Assembly (NCBI GenBank): GCA_037367405.1
Contig: JAZKJV010010526.1
Span: 1,390,501 to 1,454,500 of the forward strand
Origin: Ottelia alismoides
Taxonomy: Eukaryota; Streptophyta; Magnoliopsida; Alismatales; Hydrocharitaceae
DNA: 64,000 nt
Direction: 5' to 3'
Shown here: one piece after another, positions 11,121 to 22,390 of the stretch
How positions within the stretch are numbered: the stretch's first letter is position 1
Layout of the letters: every line of letters starts with the position of its first letter
The notes under the pieces: model-generated
Seen by the model: the letters and a program-made list of their open reading frames with translations, nothing else
What the model was told of the DNA's origin: nothing
Databases searched by the model: none
Position numbers and translations under genes: made by a program

Positions 11121-13068
11121 ATGAAGCAGACAAGGTGGCAGAGACCAGATTCTAAATCTAGCACCGAGTACACTTCGCCAGAAGCAGATTGTATTCATGT
11201 AGACACCGTTGCGCCATGGAGACAGAACCCAGCTAGCACCGATGAGTCCCTCTCCTCTGAAAAAAATCTTGTACATGAGACAGTTTGCAAGAACCTTGGC
11301 GTGAATACAGCGTAGATCCTACAGAGAATGCATCCCCCTATATCTTCGATGACGTAGATGCCCAGCTAGGCCTGTTAGTCATTCCCTCTTTAGGACAACC
11401 AGAAGATGGGGATGATGAGTTAGATGTGGCTTTTGCTGTTTGCTTGGATACTTTTGATGATCCGACTTCAGAACTGAACGAGATGGTGGCAGTAACTTCA
11501 GATACAGATCCCGCCACTACTAGCACAGAGCCAAAATTGATTGAGTCAGACTTCCTTGGTGACCACACCTTACCTGAGCTCAAACCATTATCCACAACCC
11601 TTAAGTACGCCTTCCTTGCGGGACAAGAGAGGAAATATCCGGTCATTATCAATTCACGATTGATCGAGGAGAAGGAATCTCACTTGCTAGAGATCTTGGA
11701 GAAAAATCGCACGAAGATAGGCTGGAGCATCTCTGATCTCCATGGGATAAATATCGCTCTGTGTTCGCACCATATCTACCTGGAGAATGAAGCTAAACCC
11801 TCTCATGAATTCCAACGCAGGTTGAATCCAAATTTATGAGAGGTCGTAAAGGAGATTGGGAAATGGTGTGACGCAGGTTTTATTTAACCCAACTCCGATT
11901 CCAAGTGGACGGCACCCATCCATGTTGTCCCGAAAATGTCGGGAATCTAGACGACCACCAATGAGGACGGAGAGGAGATCGTGACATGAGTACCCACGTC
12001 GTGGCGTGTACGTGTGTATTACAGACACTTGAATGTTGCAACGAAGAAGGACCATTTTGCCCTACCATTTATTAATCAGATCTTAGAAAAATTAGTAGGA
12101 AACGAATTTTTCTGCTTTTTAGATGGGTTATCGGGCTACAATCAAGTATTTGTCGCTCATGAAGACCATGAGAAAAACATGTTAACATACCCCTTTGGTA
12201 CCTATGCTTTCAGGTGCATGCCCTTTGGGTTTTGCAATGCTAGCGGTACATTTCAAAGGTGCATGATTGTAGTATCGTCGAGATGGTCGATGAATTCCTG
12301 GAAGTCTTCATGGATGACTTATTGGTCCACGACGATTCCTTCGATTCCTATATTAGAAATCTGGATCGAGTCCTCTAAAGATGTTGTGAGGTTAATCTGG
12401 TGCTCTCCTGGGAGAAAAGTCACTTCATGGTGACGGATGGCATTGTGTTGGGGCAAGTCATCTCTAAGAGAGGAGGGGAGGTTGATCCTGCCAAGGTGGA
12501 CGAGATCAGACGACTACAGACACCAACCAACATAAAACTGTTACGGTCATTCCTCGGGCATGTTCGATTTTAAAGGAGATTTATCAAGGATTTTTCAAAA
12601 ATCGCCTGACCTCTAACTGAGCTTCTAGGAAAATACATGGAGTTTATTGTAGATCACAAATGTCTTGAGGCCTTTAAGCAACTTCAAGGTATGATCATGG
12701 ATTCCCCGATCCTACAAGCCCCAGATTGGTCTCTTCCTTTTGAGATCATGATGGATGCCTTAGACTTTGTTGTTGGAGATGTATTAGGACAAATGCGGGA
12801 TGGTATCCCATTCGCTATACACTACGTAAGCAAAGTGCTTTATACCGCTCATCGTAATTATACAGTTATCGAAAAGGAAATGCTTGCAGTAGTGTTCGCC
12901 TTGGATAAGTTCAGATCTCATCTCATCGGATCTAAGAAGATTGTGTTCATGGATCATACAACGCTACGGTACCTAATGGAAAAGAAGGATGCGAAGGCGC
13001 ATCTTCTTAGGTCGATTTTACTCATCCAGGAGCTTGATTTGGACATTAGAGATAAAAATGGAAAGTAG
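11121..13068 (+). pseudogene. Element A reverse transcriptase and RNase H
   Basis: An acidic linker leads to the block LKYAFLAGQERKYPVII and then RT (about 11660-12600), which copies element RNA into cDNA. Recognisable RT blocks include CSHHIYLENEAKPS, FFCFLDGLSGYNQ and MPFGFCNA. The catalytic FMDD motif is present near 12310 but in a different frame from the part upstream, because of a frameshift near 12270. Several in-frame stops lie at 11837-12000. RNase H (12637-13068) is open and has the family blocks [33 protein letters not shown] and MDHTTLRYL; it ends at a TAG that is in frame with the integrase downstream. Confidence 0.88.
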
Positions 13069-14517
13069 AATGTAGTGGCTAATCACCTCTCCTATCTCAA
13101 AATTCTTGATACTTCTGATGATACACCTATTCGAGACTCCTTTCCAGATGAGTCGATTTTTGTTATCGACTCACTCCCATGGTACACCAATATAGTGATC
13201 TATCTTGTCTCAAAGAAAGTTCCCGAAGATTGGCCTAAGAGCCACATACACCGACTCAAGTCGGATACGAGACATTTTAATTGGGAGGATCTGATCCTTT
13301 TCTTTGAAGGACCAAATTGTGTCTGGAGAAGGTGTATTCCTCGGGAGGAATATCATAGCGTCCTTACTTTTTGCCATAGCCTGGAGGCAGGAGGACACCA
13401 CTTCGGGAAGAGTACCGCATTGACGGTTTTACAATGTGGCTTATACTGGCTGACTCTGTTTCGCGATGCTCTCACCTTTGCGAAGTCGTACCCGGTATGC
13501 CAACGAATGGGAGGAACTGTTGCTTCCAAGGATATGATGCCAATGCAACATATCATTTGTGATGTCTTTGATGCCTGGGGCATCGACTTCATGGGCCCAT
13601 TCCCAATTAGCCATGGTTTTGAATATATCCTTCTTGCGGTGGATTATCTGTCAAGATGGTTGGAGGCTATCCATACCCAAGCTGCAGACAACAGGACTAT
13701 CTATAAATTTATCAGAGATCATATCATCTCTAGGTTCGAGATTATCAAAGTGTTGGTATACGATGTGGGTATCCAATTTGTGAACAGAGATGTGAAGAAA
13801 CTCGTAAAGGATTACGGTATCGAACACCGTGTCGCTAGTCCTTACCACCCAGAGAACAATGGCATGGCAGAGGTGTCGAATACGGAGGTTAAGACCATAT
13901 TGCAGAAACTTGTCTGCCAAGATAGGAAGGACTGGTCTCAGATCTTGGATTAGGTCCTTTTGGCTTATAGGATAACTTACAAGACACCCTTAGGAACCTC
14001 CCCATTCAGAATGGTGTTTGGGAAGCCGTGCCATTTGTCCGCAGAATTACTGCATAAATCCGAATGGGAAATCAAGAAGGTCAATTTGAACACACACCTA
14101 GGGCAAAAATAGGGAGAGATAGATCTGAATGAACTTGTGGAGATAAGAAACCGATCATATGACAATGGTTTGGTGTACAAGGACAAGGTAAAGCGTCGAC
14201 ACGATAGATTTATCAGATGAAAGACCTTTGTTCCTGGACAGAAGGTATGATTTTTCCATGCAAGGCCGAAGGTTTTCCAAGGGAAGCTTAAATCCAACTG
14301 GACGGGTCCATTCAAAGTCCGTGCTGGGCATGATAGTGGATGTGTAGAGATCTCAGATCTTACAAATGGAGCACAAACATCCCTAGTTAATGGACAACTG
14401 CTGAAACACTTTATCGAACCTAATGAACAGTAAGTCCGTGTTGAGGAGATTAATTTCATGCATGAGGTAGACTCAGAAGACACAAATAAAGCCATGCATG
14501 AGACCTTGCAACATTGA
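13069..14517 (+). pseudogene. Element A integrase
   Basis: Integrase inserts the cDNA into the host chromosome. The His pair of the zinc-binding domain is present (GGHH near 13390), but the first Cys of the C-x2-C pair is Tyr (SYPVCQR, where element C has SCPVCQR). The core has DAWGIDFMGPF, VYDVGIQFVN and HPENNGMAEVSN, so the catalytic D, D and E can all be traced. The frame is single from 13069 to 14517 but is broken by TAG at 13951, TAG near 14110, TGA near 14218, TGA near 14248 and TAA at 14431. The C-terminal part (KLKSNWTGPFKV) resembles the usual gypsy integrase tail. Confidence 0.88.
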
Positions 14518-14655
14518 GCTCTCGCCTTCAGCAGCATCGAAAAGATTCATATCTTGATCCTTGTATATACTCACCTCCTTTTGACATACTTTCTATCACT
14601 TCATCATTATATGTACATCCTCCAGATCTCATTGGTTCTCACACTCACTCATGTC

Positions 14656-14949
14656 CTATACTTAGGCTGACCAGAGCCTAAGTATAGGGGGAACCGATGC
14701 CCGCCATGTATTTACTCATCCATTTCCCCTATTTACCTCGTCCGCCTCATTTTTGTTTTCTTCTACACTTAGGTTCCAGAGCCTAAGTATAGGGGGGCGA
14801 GACAGCTTCTATACATTTTTGTTATTTTAGCTCTCCTACGCTTAGAACGAGCTATGTCTTTTTCCTCACTTTCCGTGCTCTAAGGACAGAGCACACGCTA
14901 AGTATAGGGGGCATGTATATATTACATATATATTTTACCCATAGCTCGT
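14656..14949 (+). repeat. Stem-loop plus polypurine-tract modules of element A
   Basis: Module 1 has 13-base perfect arms, CTATACTTAGGCT (14656-14668) and AGCCTAAGTATAG (14675-14687), a 6-base loop, and runs straight into GGGG. Module 2 has arms CTACACTTAGG (14763-14773) and CCTAAGTATAG (14782-14792) with one mismatch, then GGGGG. Module 3 is longer (14837-14911) and also ends CTAAGTATAGGGGG. A further stem pairs ACGAGCTATG (14847-14856) with CATAGCTCGT (14940-14949). The G-rich ends copy the true polypurine tract at 16313-16323. The function is unknown. Confidence 0.85.
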
Positions 14950-15250
14950 ACTTTCACGTATTTTTGCGTATTTTTGTATATAATATGCAATAATACGGGT
15001 GGGTAAAAATTGAAAAAAATTGTACAGTATATTGTATAATACATGTATAAAAAGTTGTAAAATTCTTGTAGAAATATACTCTTGTAAAATTTGTTGTAAA
15101 ATAGGAGGGATAATAAAAAAAATTGAAAAAAGGCTTCTTATTTACTCTTGCATATCATCCTTGCATTTCAAAAAAAAGTTGTCTTGCATTTCATTCATGT
15201 CTATACCATGTCATCAGCATCTCATCTGCATATTCAAAGTGAAAAGCTAG
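14950..15250 (+). other. AT-rich spacer with TTGTAAAAT-like repeats
   Basis: Short degenerate repeats of the type TTGTAAAAT and TTGTAGAAAT fill this part. Elements B (35740-36560) and D (53650-54400, reverse strand) have longer spacers of similar style at the same place. One 76-codon open frame here is Cys/Ile/Lys-rich and looks like a by-product of the repeats. No gene is called. Confidence 0.6.
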
Positions 15251-16120
15251 TGGGTTCTGAACCAAGTTATGAATATATGTTGAGGATGGATTTTATTTGA
15301 CCTTAATCTACCTAATTTAAGAGGAACCTTATAGGAACTGGAGTTAAGATTTTTCAGGTCAAGTGACTTAATTCTTTGAATCCGAAAGTGTATGTTCACA
15401 TGTCATCTTATTAGGTCTAAGTAGAATATCTCGTACACACGCATGATTCTTTTAGACAGTGACCTAACTTGGACAAGCACCATGCACATAACTCTTCATT
15501 GATGAGGTGTGAGGAGGTAGAATCCTTTGGCTAGGAGTAGCACATGGGTGGAAACATCCGTACTCCTCTAGGGAAGGAAGTGCATTCTCAACCTAGTCTG
15601 GTGATGTTAACATCTAAGGATGAGATGCTGTGGGTTGCAATAAAGCTTCAAAAGAGGGATAGTCTACTGGCTCTAGAAGAAAATCTCCTTATGTACATGT
15701 TGCACCTTGTTTATATTTCAGAAAAAAGGAAAAAATCAGGAAAACTCCAAAAAAAAAGTGGACAGGCCTTATTGAAAATAAAATGCTTGTCGGAGTATGT
15801 ATATTTGCATGAAGCCTACAGCTGGATGACTTGGCTACACTGGTCAAGCATCCTAGGATAGGTAGCTACACTGGCTACCGTCCATTCATCTCTGCACCCC
15901 CTCCTTATGAGTTGGTCGCACTTGAACTTATAAGGGAATACCCCGCTCCTCGAGGAAAGAGTTATTGGATATGGGAATTAGAGTTATCTTGTTATATTAG
16001 GTTGCTTCTTTGCCATTTCTGATGTAGAGAGCTTTATTTCACTTACACCGTACAAGTAAGAATCATAGTCATCAAAAATTAGCGTATGAGGATTTGTTCT
16101 GACCTGACTATTGAGGCATC
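15250..16120 (+). other. Conserved 3' non-coding block of element A
   Basis: Aligns by eye with 36870-37760 in element B, and its later part aligns with the reverse strand of element D (52790-53300). Shared landmarks, in order, are GGTGGAAACAT, a GAGGGATAGTCTACTGGCTC segment, GGATGACTTGNCTACACTGGTC, GGATAGGTAGCTACACTGGC and a GGGAATACC-GCTCCTCGAGG segment. No open frame is preserved between the elements: the 105-codon frame of A at 15544-15861 is disrupted in B. GGTAGCTACACTGGCTACC is itself an inverted repeat. Confidence 0.75.
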
Positions 16121-16288
16121 TCCAATAGAAGACTTGTGGAACTTAAAGGCCGTTAGGTCCTAAATTCAGATCCCAATAAGGTTCCACCACACAATTAGTC
16201 CAAAGGTTGAGTCATGCTCCATTTTCACCTTTTGTTCATGACCTTGGTATGGAACCCAAAATCATTTCACTCCTGCATTTTATATTAG

Positions 16289-16323
16289 TTGCTCGTGGAC
16301 GAGCAAGGTTTTAGTATAGGGGG
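16289..16323 (+). promoter_or_regulatory. Polypurine tract of element A with upstream hairpin
   Basis: AGTATAGGGGG (16313-16323) lies one base before the 3' LTR and would prime plus-strand DNA synthesis. It is preceded by a hairpin with arms TTGCTCG (16289-16295) and CGAGCAA (16300-16306) and a 4-base loop. Element B has the same arrangement with a compensated base pair. Confidence 0.85.
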
Positions 16324-16324
16324 T

Positions 16325-19300
16325 TGATGAATCTGTGATTCATCACTCTAAAATATGAAAATAGAGCTTTGCTCCCGAGTAATTAGATGCATTTCATAAC
16401 CTATATTGCATAATTTGCATTCACGCATGCATAAATAATATCTGTATTTTAGCATTCATATCTGCATTAAATAAGAAGCTCAATTCACTTTTAAAAATCA
16501 CTTGTAAATACCATATTTTTATATATTTTATACTAACTCAGCATCCAATAAAACCAACTCAATAGTGTATATATTACTAACACTAATAAAGGAAAAATAC
16601 CAAAAAAATACTAACTTGTAAATTTGACCAATAAAACCCTGGTCCAAGTTTGAAACTATGAGCCTTAAAATGCACATATCTCTCTCATACAGTGTCCGAT
16701 TTATCTACTCACTTTTAGTGTAATACACTTTCAAAGACCTTCAAAACAAGACCAATTTCATTAAAATCGGAGATCGTATGCAAAACTTGGTTTTTGGGAC
16801 CCTTTTGTATATCGTACATACTTACATTTTCACCGTTATTTTTTATCTCCTCATTTTACCTCATCTCCATTTTTGGTCAACATAAAACTTTTAAATCTCA
16901 TCGAGATTTACAACTTTCATGTTTCGAGTTTTTCCAAATTCGGTCATCTTCTCTGTCTTATATCACTTTTATTCTCTGAATAATTTGATTGAGCCACATG
17001 ATGCCCTCTGGTTGCGCCGCACAGCCCATTTCTTGCACGCCACGTACTCTGCCCTCTCCACCATCCGATGGCCCTCTTTCCATCCAGATAACCACCATCC
17101 ACTCCACTTCGTTTCTCAGTCATTGGATCCATCCCCAGATTGCATCTGGGCCGCTCGCTCCTGCCTTCACCTCCTCCCTCCACGTGGCGCTCCCCATGAC
17201 CGCCCGATCATCTCCAGTCCACCTACATCTCAGCCATCACTTCTCGCAATTCATAGCCACCCTTCAATCAATTCTTGATTCAATCATGGCCATTCACCAA
17301 CGCTTAAACATCATCTTACCACGTGTCTACCTCCATTACCATCCTATCATCTTTTTTTCTTTGCATCTTAGCGATCAATTACCACTAGATCCTCAACCAT
17401 CCAATCCTTATCCCTGATGTAATCTACACCGTCCTTCAGTGCCTTCCCCACATATCACCACGTGGTGCTTCCTACAACCTCCGATCATGCCTCAAGGATC
17501 TAATCCACGCCGCTCTCCATCGCCTGCTTATCAGCCGTTGGATTGCGAGATCCAAAGGCTGAGACACCTTCTTCTACCTCTGGATCGACCTTGCCCACGT
17601 CGCCCACCATCATAACCAGTCGTGCCCTTCCTATTTTCCCCACCATATCATCCACCACCATCACTCTTCCACCAAGCCACGACGATGCCCCATTTACAAT
17701 CACCCTCTTGGGAGACCACGCTCTCCATAACTCCCTCTCCCTCGCCCCATAATCGCCACAAAAACCTCAACCACCATCACCGGGACCACCAATCTTCAAC
17801 CATAAATACATTAGCTCCAACCACGTTCAGCCCTATCCGCCTTTACATGAGAGACCCTTGAGCTCCTATCTCATTATCTGTGACAGAGATTCAGCCAGAA
17901 ATCGAGCGACGACAGATAATTTTCTCCGGCGATATCCACAGTGAACTTTCATCGTGCAGCAGCTTTAGCTTCAAGCTGCTCGAGATCGGGCACCTGCCAG
18001 CCCTAGAGTGACAACCTGAGTCTCCAATCAGAGCCCCAATTCCTAGGCAAACCCTGTACATCCCAGGTAAAATTCTTCTTCTTCTTGTCCATTCTCCACT
18101 TCTTTCTCTCCGATCTTCTCTGAATTTCACACGCTTCTCTGCTCAGTATCATCTCTCCTCGACCATTGATCGAGCTTTACCTTGCATCCCTAATATTCGC
18201 TCTTCTCTTCACTCTTCCTCTCGATCTATCGTGACCTTGGTTCCGCCTCCGACCACTTCTCCGCCGTTCACAGCAGAGGAGAACATAGTCGTTCACCGTT
18301 TCGCCTCGCAAGGCCTCAAACCAGTAAGTAATTCATGAGACCTCACGCAACATGCTTCAGCTAGTCATTAACATTGTAGGTTCTCCATTCTTCAACGGAC
18401 GGACTCGTTATCCGAGCTTTTCCGAGCTGTTGTATCTTTAGCATTCAGGCATCCATCGATACTCCCAGATACTCCAGCGATTCCACCACACTCTCACAAT
18501 GATTCGCAGCCATTAGGGAGCAACATGGAGTCTTTACTGAGCAAGATAGAAGGAGGAGAGGTCAGGGGACCTTCGTAGGATCCCAGCCAAGCCCACCGCA
18601 AGCGGCGGCAGAAAGGAAGAACCAGACGTACAGTTACCGTCCAATCATCTTGATTGGACGGCCCACAGCATGCCACGTCGCCTTAATTTAGGAGCTAAAG
18701 ACGCTGCTCGATCATCTTGATCGGACAGCCTGCAGGTGTCCACGTAAGCTTGCTCCGAGCCTCTTCCCCACACCTTTAGGCTCGGAACACCTGAGCCTGC
18801 ATCGGAGCACCCGAGCTCTCCCGAGCCTGGACCGAGCCAGAGCCACACATCCGAGCCCGCTCCGAGAACCCGAGCCTCTATCGAAGAAGCCCCGAGCCTC
18901 GAGCGCCTACCGAGCCTAGCCCTCACGTGTTCTTCACGTGCAGTCTGGGCATTTTACATTGAGGCCCCACCGACTTCTCCAAATTACACTTAGATCTAGA
19001 GTACGTGCAGATCACATGAGCCTAGGGTAAATTGTAGTCGAGCCCCTGAGAGTTCTGGAAATTGTATTCAAGTCCCCGCAGTCAGCATCACGTGAGGTGC
19101 ACGTGGGACCATGGGTTATTTGCTCCCATACCCTCATCAGTATAGGTAATTGCATTTCAGTCCCTGTCAGCATGTTTCTATCTTAATCATTTATTTTCTG
19201 TTTTGCATCCATACCCCTATGTTTATACATTTATTTAACCACTCATTTAGCATAATTTATTACTTCCAAAAATTGCTTGTTACCGAACATCTTAGGCTTT

Positions 19301-20119
19301 ATCATTGTAACTACTTGTTATATTTTTTGTGAGCTTCATATTATTTAGTATAATTCTTTTAGTGGAAAACATCATATTTTGCCCATTGTGTGCTTTATGA
19401 TTATTAAATTGCATGTTGCTCCAAAAATCACCAACAAATAATAATAAGTCTAGTTTAAGTAGTTCTATAATGTGCCGAAAAATCACATTATTTGTACGCA
19501 TAACGAGGCCTTAATAAATTAATTAATATTTTGCTTAATTGATTTTCAATTTGTCCTAAATTAATCATTTTTGAGGTCTAGTAATTTTCCTGGATTCATC
19601 TACATAGAAGTATCTAGGATAATTTTTATATCTAAAAATGATTTAATTTGATATTTATTAAAATTAATTTTTCAAAAATCACCCTGTATTCATTTTTAAT
19701 TCGTACTTAATTCATATAGAGTCTAAACATTACAAAAAAATTACAATCATTTAATTTTATTGCATTTAACATTATGGACAAGTTTCAAAATTTTTGGACT
19801 TAATTTGGCTATACTTTAGATTTTAACCTTCGAATTTGGTCCGGATTGCATCGCATTTTCTTTATTGCATAAAAATATCACAAAAATATTTTCCTGAAAA
19901 CCTAACATCGGAACTGACTTTGAATTAATATACAAAAGAAATTTCCTCCCTGAGTTCGACCTTGGGCTTGCCCAAGTAAAACCAAATTGTCGCTTGCTTT
20001 TAAATTTGACTATTAATCAATGTGGTTTTAATAAGTCCAATTTTACCCGACTACAACGAACATCACTAAATTTAATCGTTAATTTGGTTGAATTAAAAAG
20101 GGTAATCTAGGGTTTTTCA
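16325..20119 (+). repeat. 3' LTR of element A (3.8 kb)
   Basis: Second copy of the LTR, from TGATGAATC to a terminal CA. The terminal palindrome is intact here, with a different central triplet (TGT instead of AGT). Relative to the 5' copy it has an extra 16 or so bases near 18643, which create a perfect hairpin with 11-base arms, CCGTCCAATCA (18637-18647) and TGATTGGACGG (18651-18661). The TATA box is reduced to CATAAATA at 17801. Confidence 0.93.
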
Positions 20120-21010
20120 AATGGGAGGGAGCATTTCCTTGACATGCAATGCGCTAATTTGTAAACCATGCAAGCATACCCAATAGACACCTTCACCATT
20201 CTGACTGAGAACAAAACAAAATAATGCCAATGTACTTGTGATTTTATTGATAAAATATGATGACGAAAATTATATTATATATATTAATCACTCAAAGATT
20301 TAGGCTTTAAACGAATTTTGTGGATCCTAAATTTCTAGTCTTATCAAGCAAACATGTTCTTGGTTTTGCATGTAAAAGTTGTCCTAAAATTATTGTAGGA
20401 TAAACTACGGTTTTGTCATGAAACATTCATTCATTGGCGATTGATGTTTAGTCAATTATCTCCATTAAGCATCAATTAATAATGATAAATTCGAAATTTC
20501 TTTGATTTACATTGAATGATAAACACATCTATTAAGAAGAATTGATTATCTAATCATCATTCGACCTATCACCACCAAATATGGAATATCTGGAGCAAAC
20601 GGAGTTGGAATCACATGAAATAAAGTAGAACTATTTTATGTTTTGATTCTCTAATTAATCTAAGTATTTATTTTATGTCTCATGATGGCTAAACCATAAG
20701 CAATTTTTTTTCAAATCCACGAGTACATGTAAAAAACATTTTAATGAATCGAATATTTATTCTTGCACTATTGGTGCCAACATTTGGATATTGTTTTAAC
20801 AACATATTTAGACATTCTAAAACAATTTTATGATCCAAAAAGATTCACCCAAATAGTACACAAACAATGTCTTTTCATCTTAGCGGAAAACGATTCGAAA
20901 CATGCATCTTATGCACAACCAATGAGTCCATGCGCATCTGATATATAAAATGTTGTTCCCTTAGGTTTTTGATCACATACAAGATCTTTGATCGAGGATT
21001 CGATACCATT
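20120..21010 (-). other. Possible leader of a minus-strand Ty1/copia-type element
   Basis: Read on the minus strand, TGGTATCGAATCC begins near 21013, resembling the TGGTATC-A/G-AGC type PBS complementary to initiator tRNA-Met that copia elements use. From there toward lower coordinates there is no gag I can recognise before the sequence meets the 3' LTR of A. I see only short frames. An alternative is chance resemblance in AT-rich DNA. Confidence 0.35.
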
Positions 21011-21524
21011 TTAAGGGTAGGGTTTAAGCCTTAGCGCATCACGGAAGTGTGAAGATCATATCGTATGTGATCAAGAGCGACTAGTAATACTAGTGCTCAG
21101 GGTAGCAGAAATTAAAAAAAAAATAAAGAGATGAAACCACATGATTCAAGAGCACTTATCAAATCTTTTCATTAAGATCACAAATGGGTTCAAAGGAATA
21201 CCTCTTGAAGTGTAGATGTGATCGCTAATCTCTAAAGTAAGGGATTCTCCTATCTCATGTATGATCCGACAAAGATCGCACTTGCGGGTGTGTTGATGAG
21301 ACACGTGCTTTCCGCAATCCATGTTTATGATCTAAGCTTGGAGTCTCCGGATTTCATCTCATGAAATTTGACGCCTTCTTCTTGAGCAAGAAGCACCGAA
21401 GATGAAGGAGATCCATGATCAGTCGATCCTGCAACACAAAGGCATCGCGATGGTTGCGGGCTTCATTAGGTTAACATATGGACGACCACTTTTTAAGAGA
21501 GAGAGAGTCAAAGAGTTGGCACAT

Positions 21525-21544
21525 AGAGAGAGAGAGAGAGAGAG
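21525..21544. repeat. (AG)10 microsatellite
   Basis: Ten uninterrupted AG units, with a shorter AG run about 20 bp upstream near 21497-21507. On the minus strand this is a CT-rich tract of the sort often seen near plant promoters and transcript leaders. Confidence 0.95.
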
Positions 21545-22385
21545 CCTTGTTGTTCATATGTGTCAAAGAAAAGGCTAGGTCTACCCTTTCTTTATGATAA
21601 ATTGGATGGTGGAGATGCACTCCTAATTCAAATCAATTATTATGATTTTGCTGTAAACATTTACAACAACAACTAATTTAATTGAATAAAAAATAAATAT
21701 ATTGTAAATAATCTTAACATATTTAGTTTCAATTAAATAAAAAAATCTCCCAAATGTAATAGGACTAGAGAGCCTCCTTCCATGTAATGGGAAAGGAGAT
21801 AGCCTCCTTCCCCTTATACATGGTGGAAGACCACCTAGATTGGAGAGAGAAAATCTCTCTCCAATCCTAATGTAATCTTATTACATTAATTCCTATTTCA
21901 TGGAATCTTTTGTCAACAAAACATCACTAACTATTATTGCAAATTACTTGTGATAAACGTAGACAAAACCATAGAATAAGATGAATCACATTCAATTATC
22001 CAATAAAATATAATTTCATTTACAATTAATTGTACAATGTGAATCCAATTCACGTCAATATTTAATTCACAAATCCTTTTCAAAATTAACTCTCTCTAAT
22101 ATATTATAAAGCACATTTTTAATATTAATGATTAATATGGATAGTGATTCCACATTATTCAGATCCATGAAGATTAAATTATATTTAATTATCTTTAACG
22201 ACTCTTCCAAATTTACCAAATAATATGGATCACATTCACATTATTCATAATAATCAAATCACATTTATATATCAATGTTCCTCGATGAATAGATACATTG
22301 TCAATAATTAAATTATTCTTGAAGTCTTTCAAGAATAATATGCTTTCTCTGCAGATAATTGGAGATAAGGACATGGTGATTGTAC

Positions 22386-22390
22386 GTGCC
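22386..22390. repeat. Target-site duplication of element B, left copy
   Basis: GTGCC, identical to 42087-42091 on the other side of element B. Five bases is the usual duplication size for Ty3/gypsy integrases, and the exact match fixes both ends of the element. Confidence 0.95.

Larger units (their letters stand above)
2868..20119 (+). mobile_element. Element A: degenerate Athila-like Ty3/gypsy LTR retrotransposon
   Basis: About 17.3 kb with two LTRs, a tRNA-Asp type PBS, a leader, gag, protease, RT, RNase H and integrase in the gypsy order, then a non-coding 3' domain and a polypurine tract. Ends were set by matching the two LTRs: both begin TGATGAATC and both end near TTTTTCA. The LTR copies differ at many positions by eye, so insertion is not recent. 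The 5 bp on the two sides (GTTGG at 2863-2867, AATGG at 20120-20124) match at only three of five bases, so no clean target duplication is claimed. All coding parts carry stops and frameshifts, so the copy is dead. The lineage call rests on the conserved RT and integrase blocks plus LTR length and PBS type. Confidence 0.93.
21013..22390 (-). repeat. Possible minus-strand copia-type LTR fragment, split by element B
   Basis: Lies immediately upstream (minus strand) of the putative PBS. On the minus strand it contains GTATAAGGGG near 21825, a possible TATA region, and an (AG)n run, as many copia LTRs do. Element B is inserted at its high-coordinate end (target duplication 22386-22390), so the remainder would continue at 42092. 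No second LTR was identified, so the call is tentative. Confidence 0.35.

Noticed and set aside
15544..15861. 105-codon ORF in the 3' block of A as a real gene
   Set aside because: B carries stops and frame changes in the same aligned stretch and D is non-coding there, so nucleotide conservation, not protein, is the better reading.
21481..21545. Regulatory GAGA element
   Set aside because: The AG run is adequately explained as a microsatellite; no evidence ties it to a promoter of a gene.
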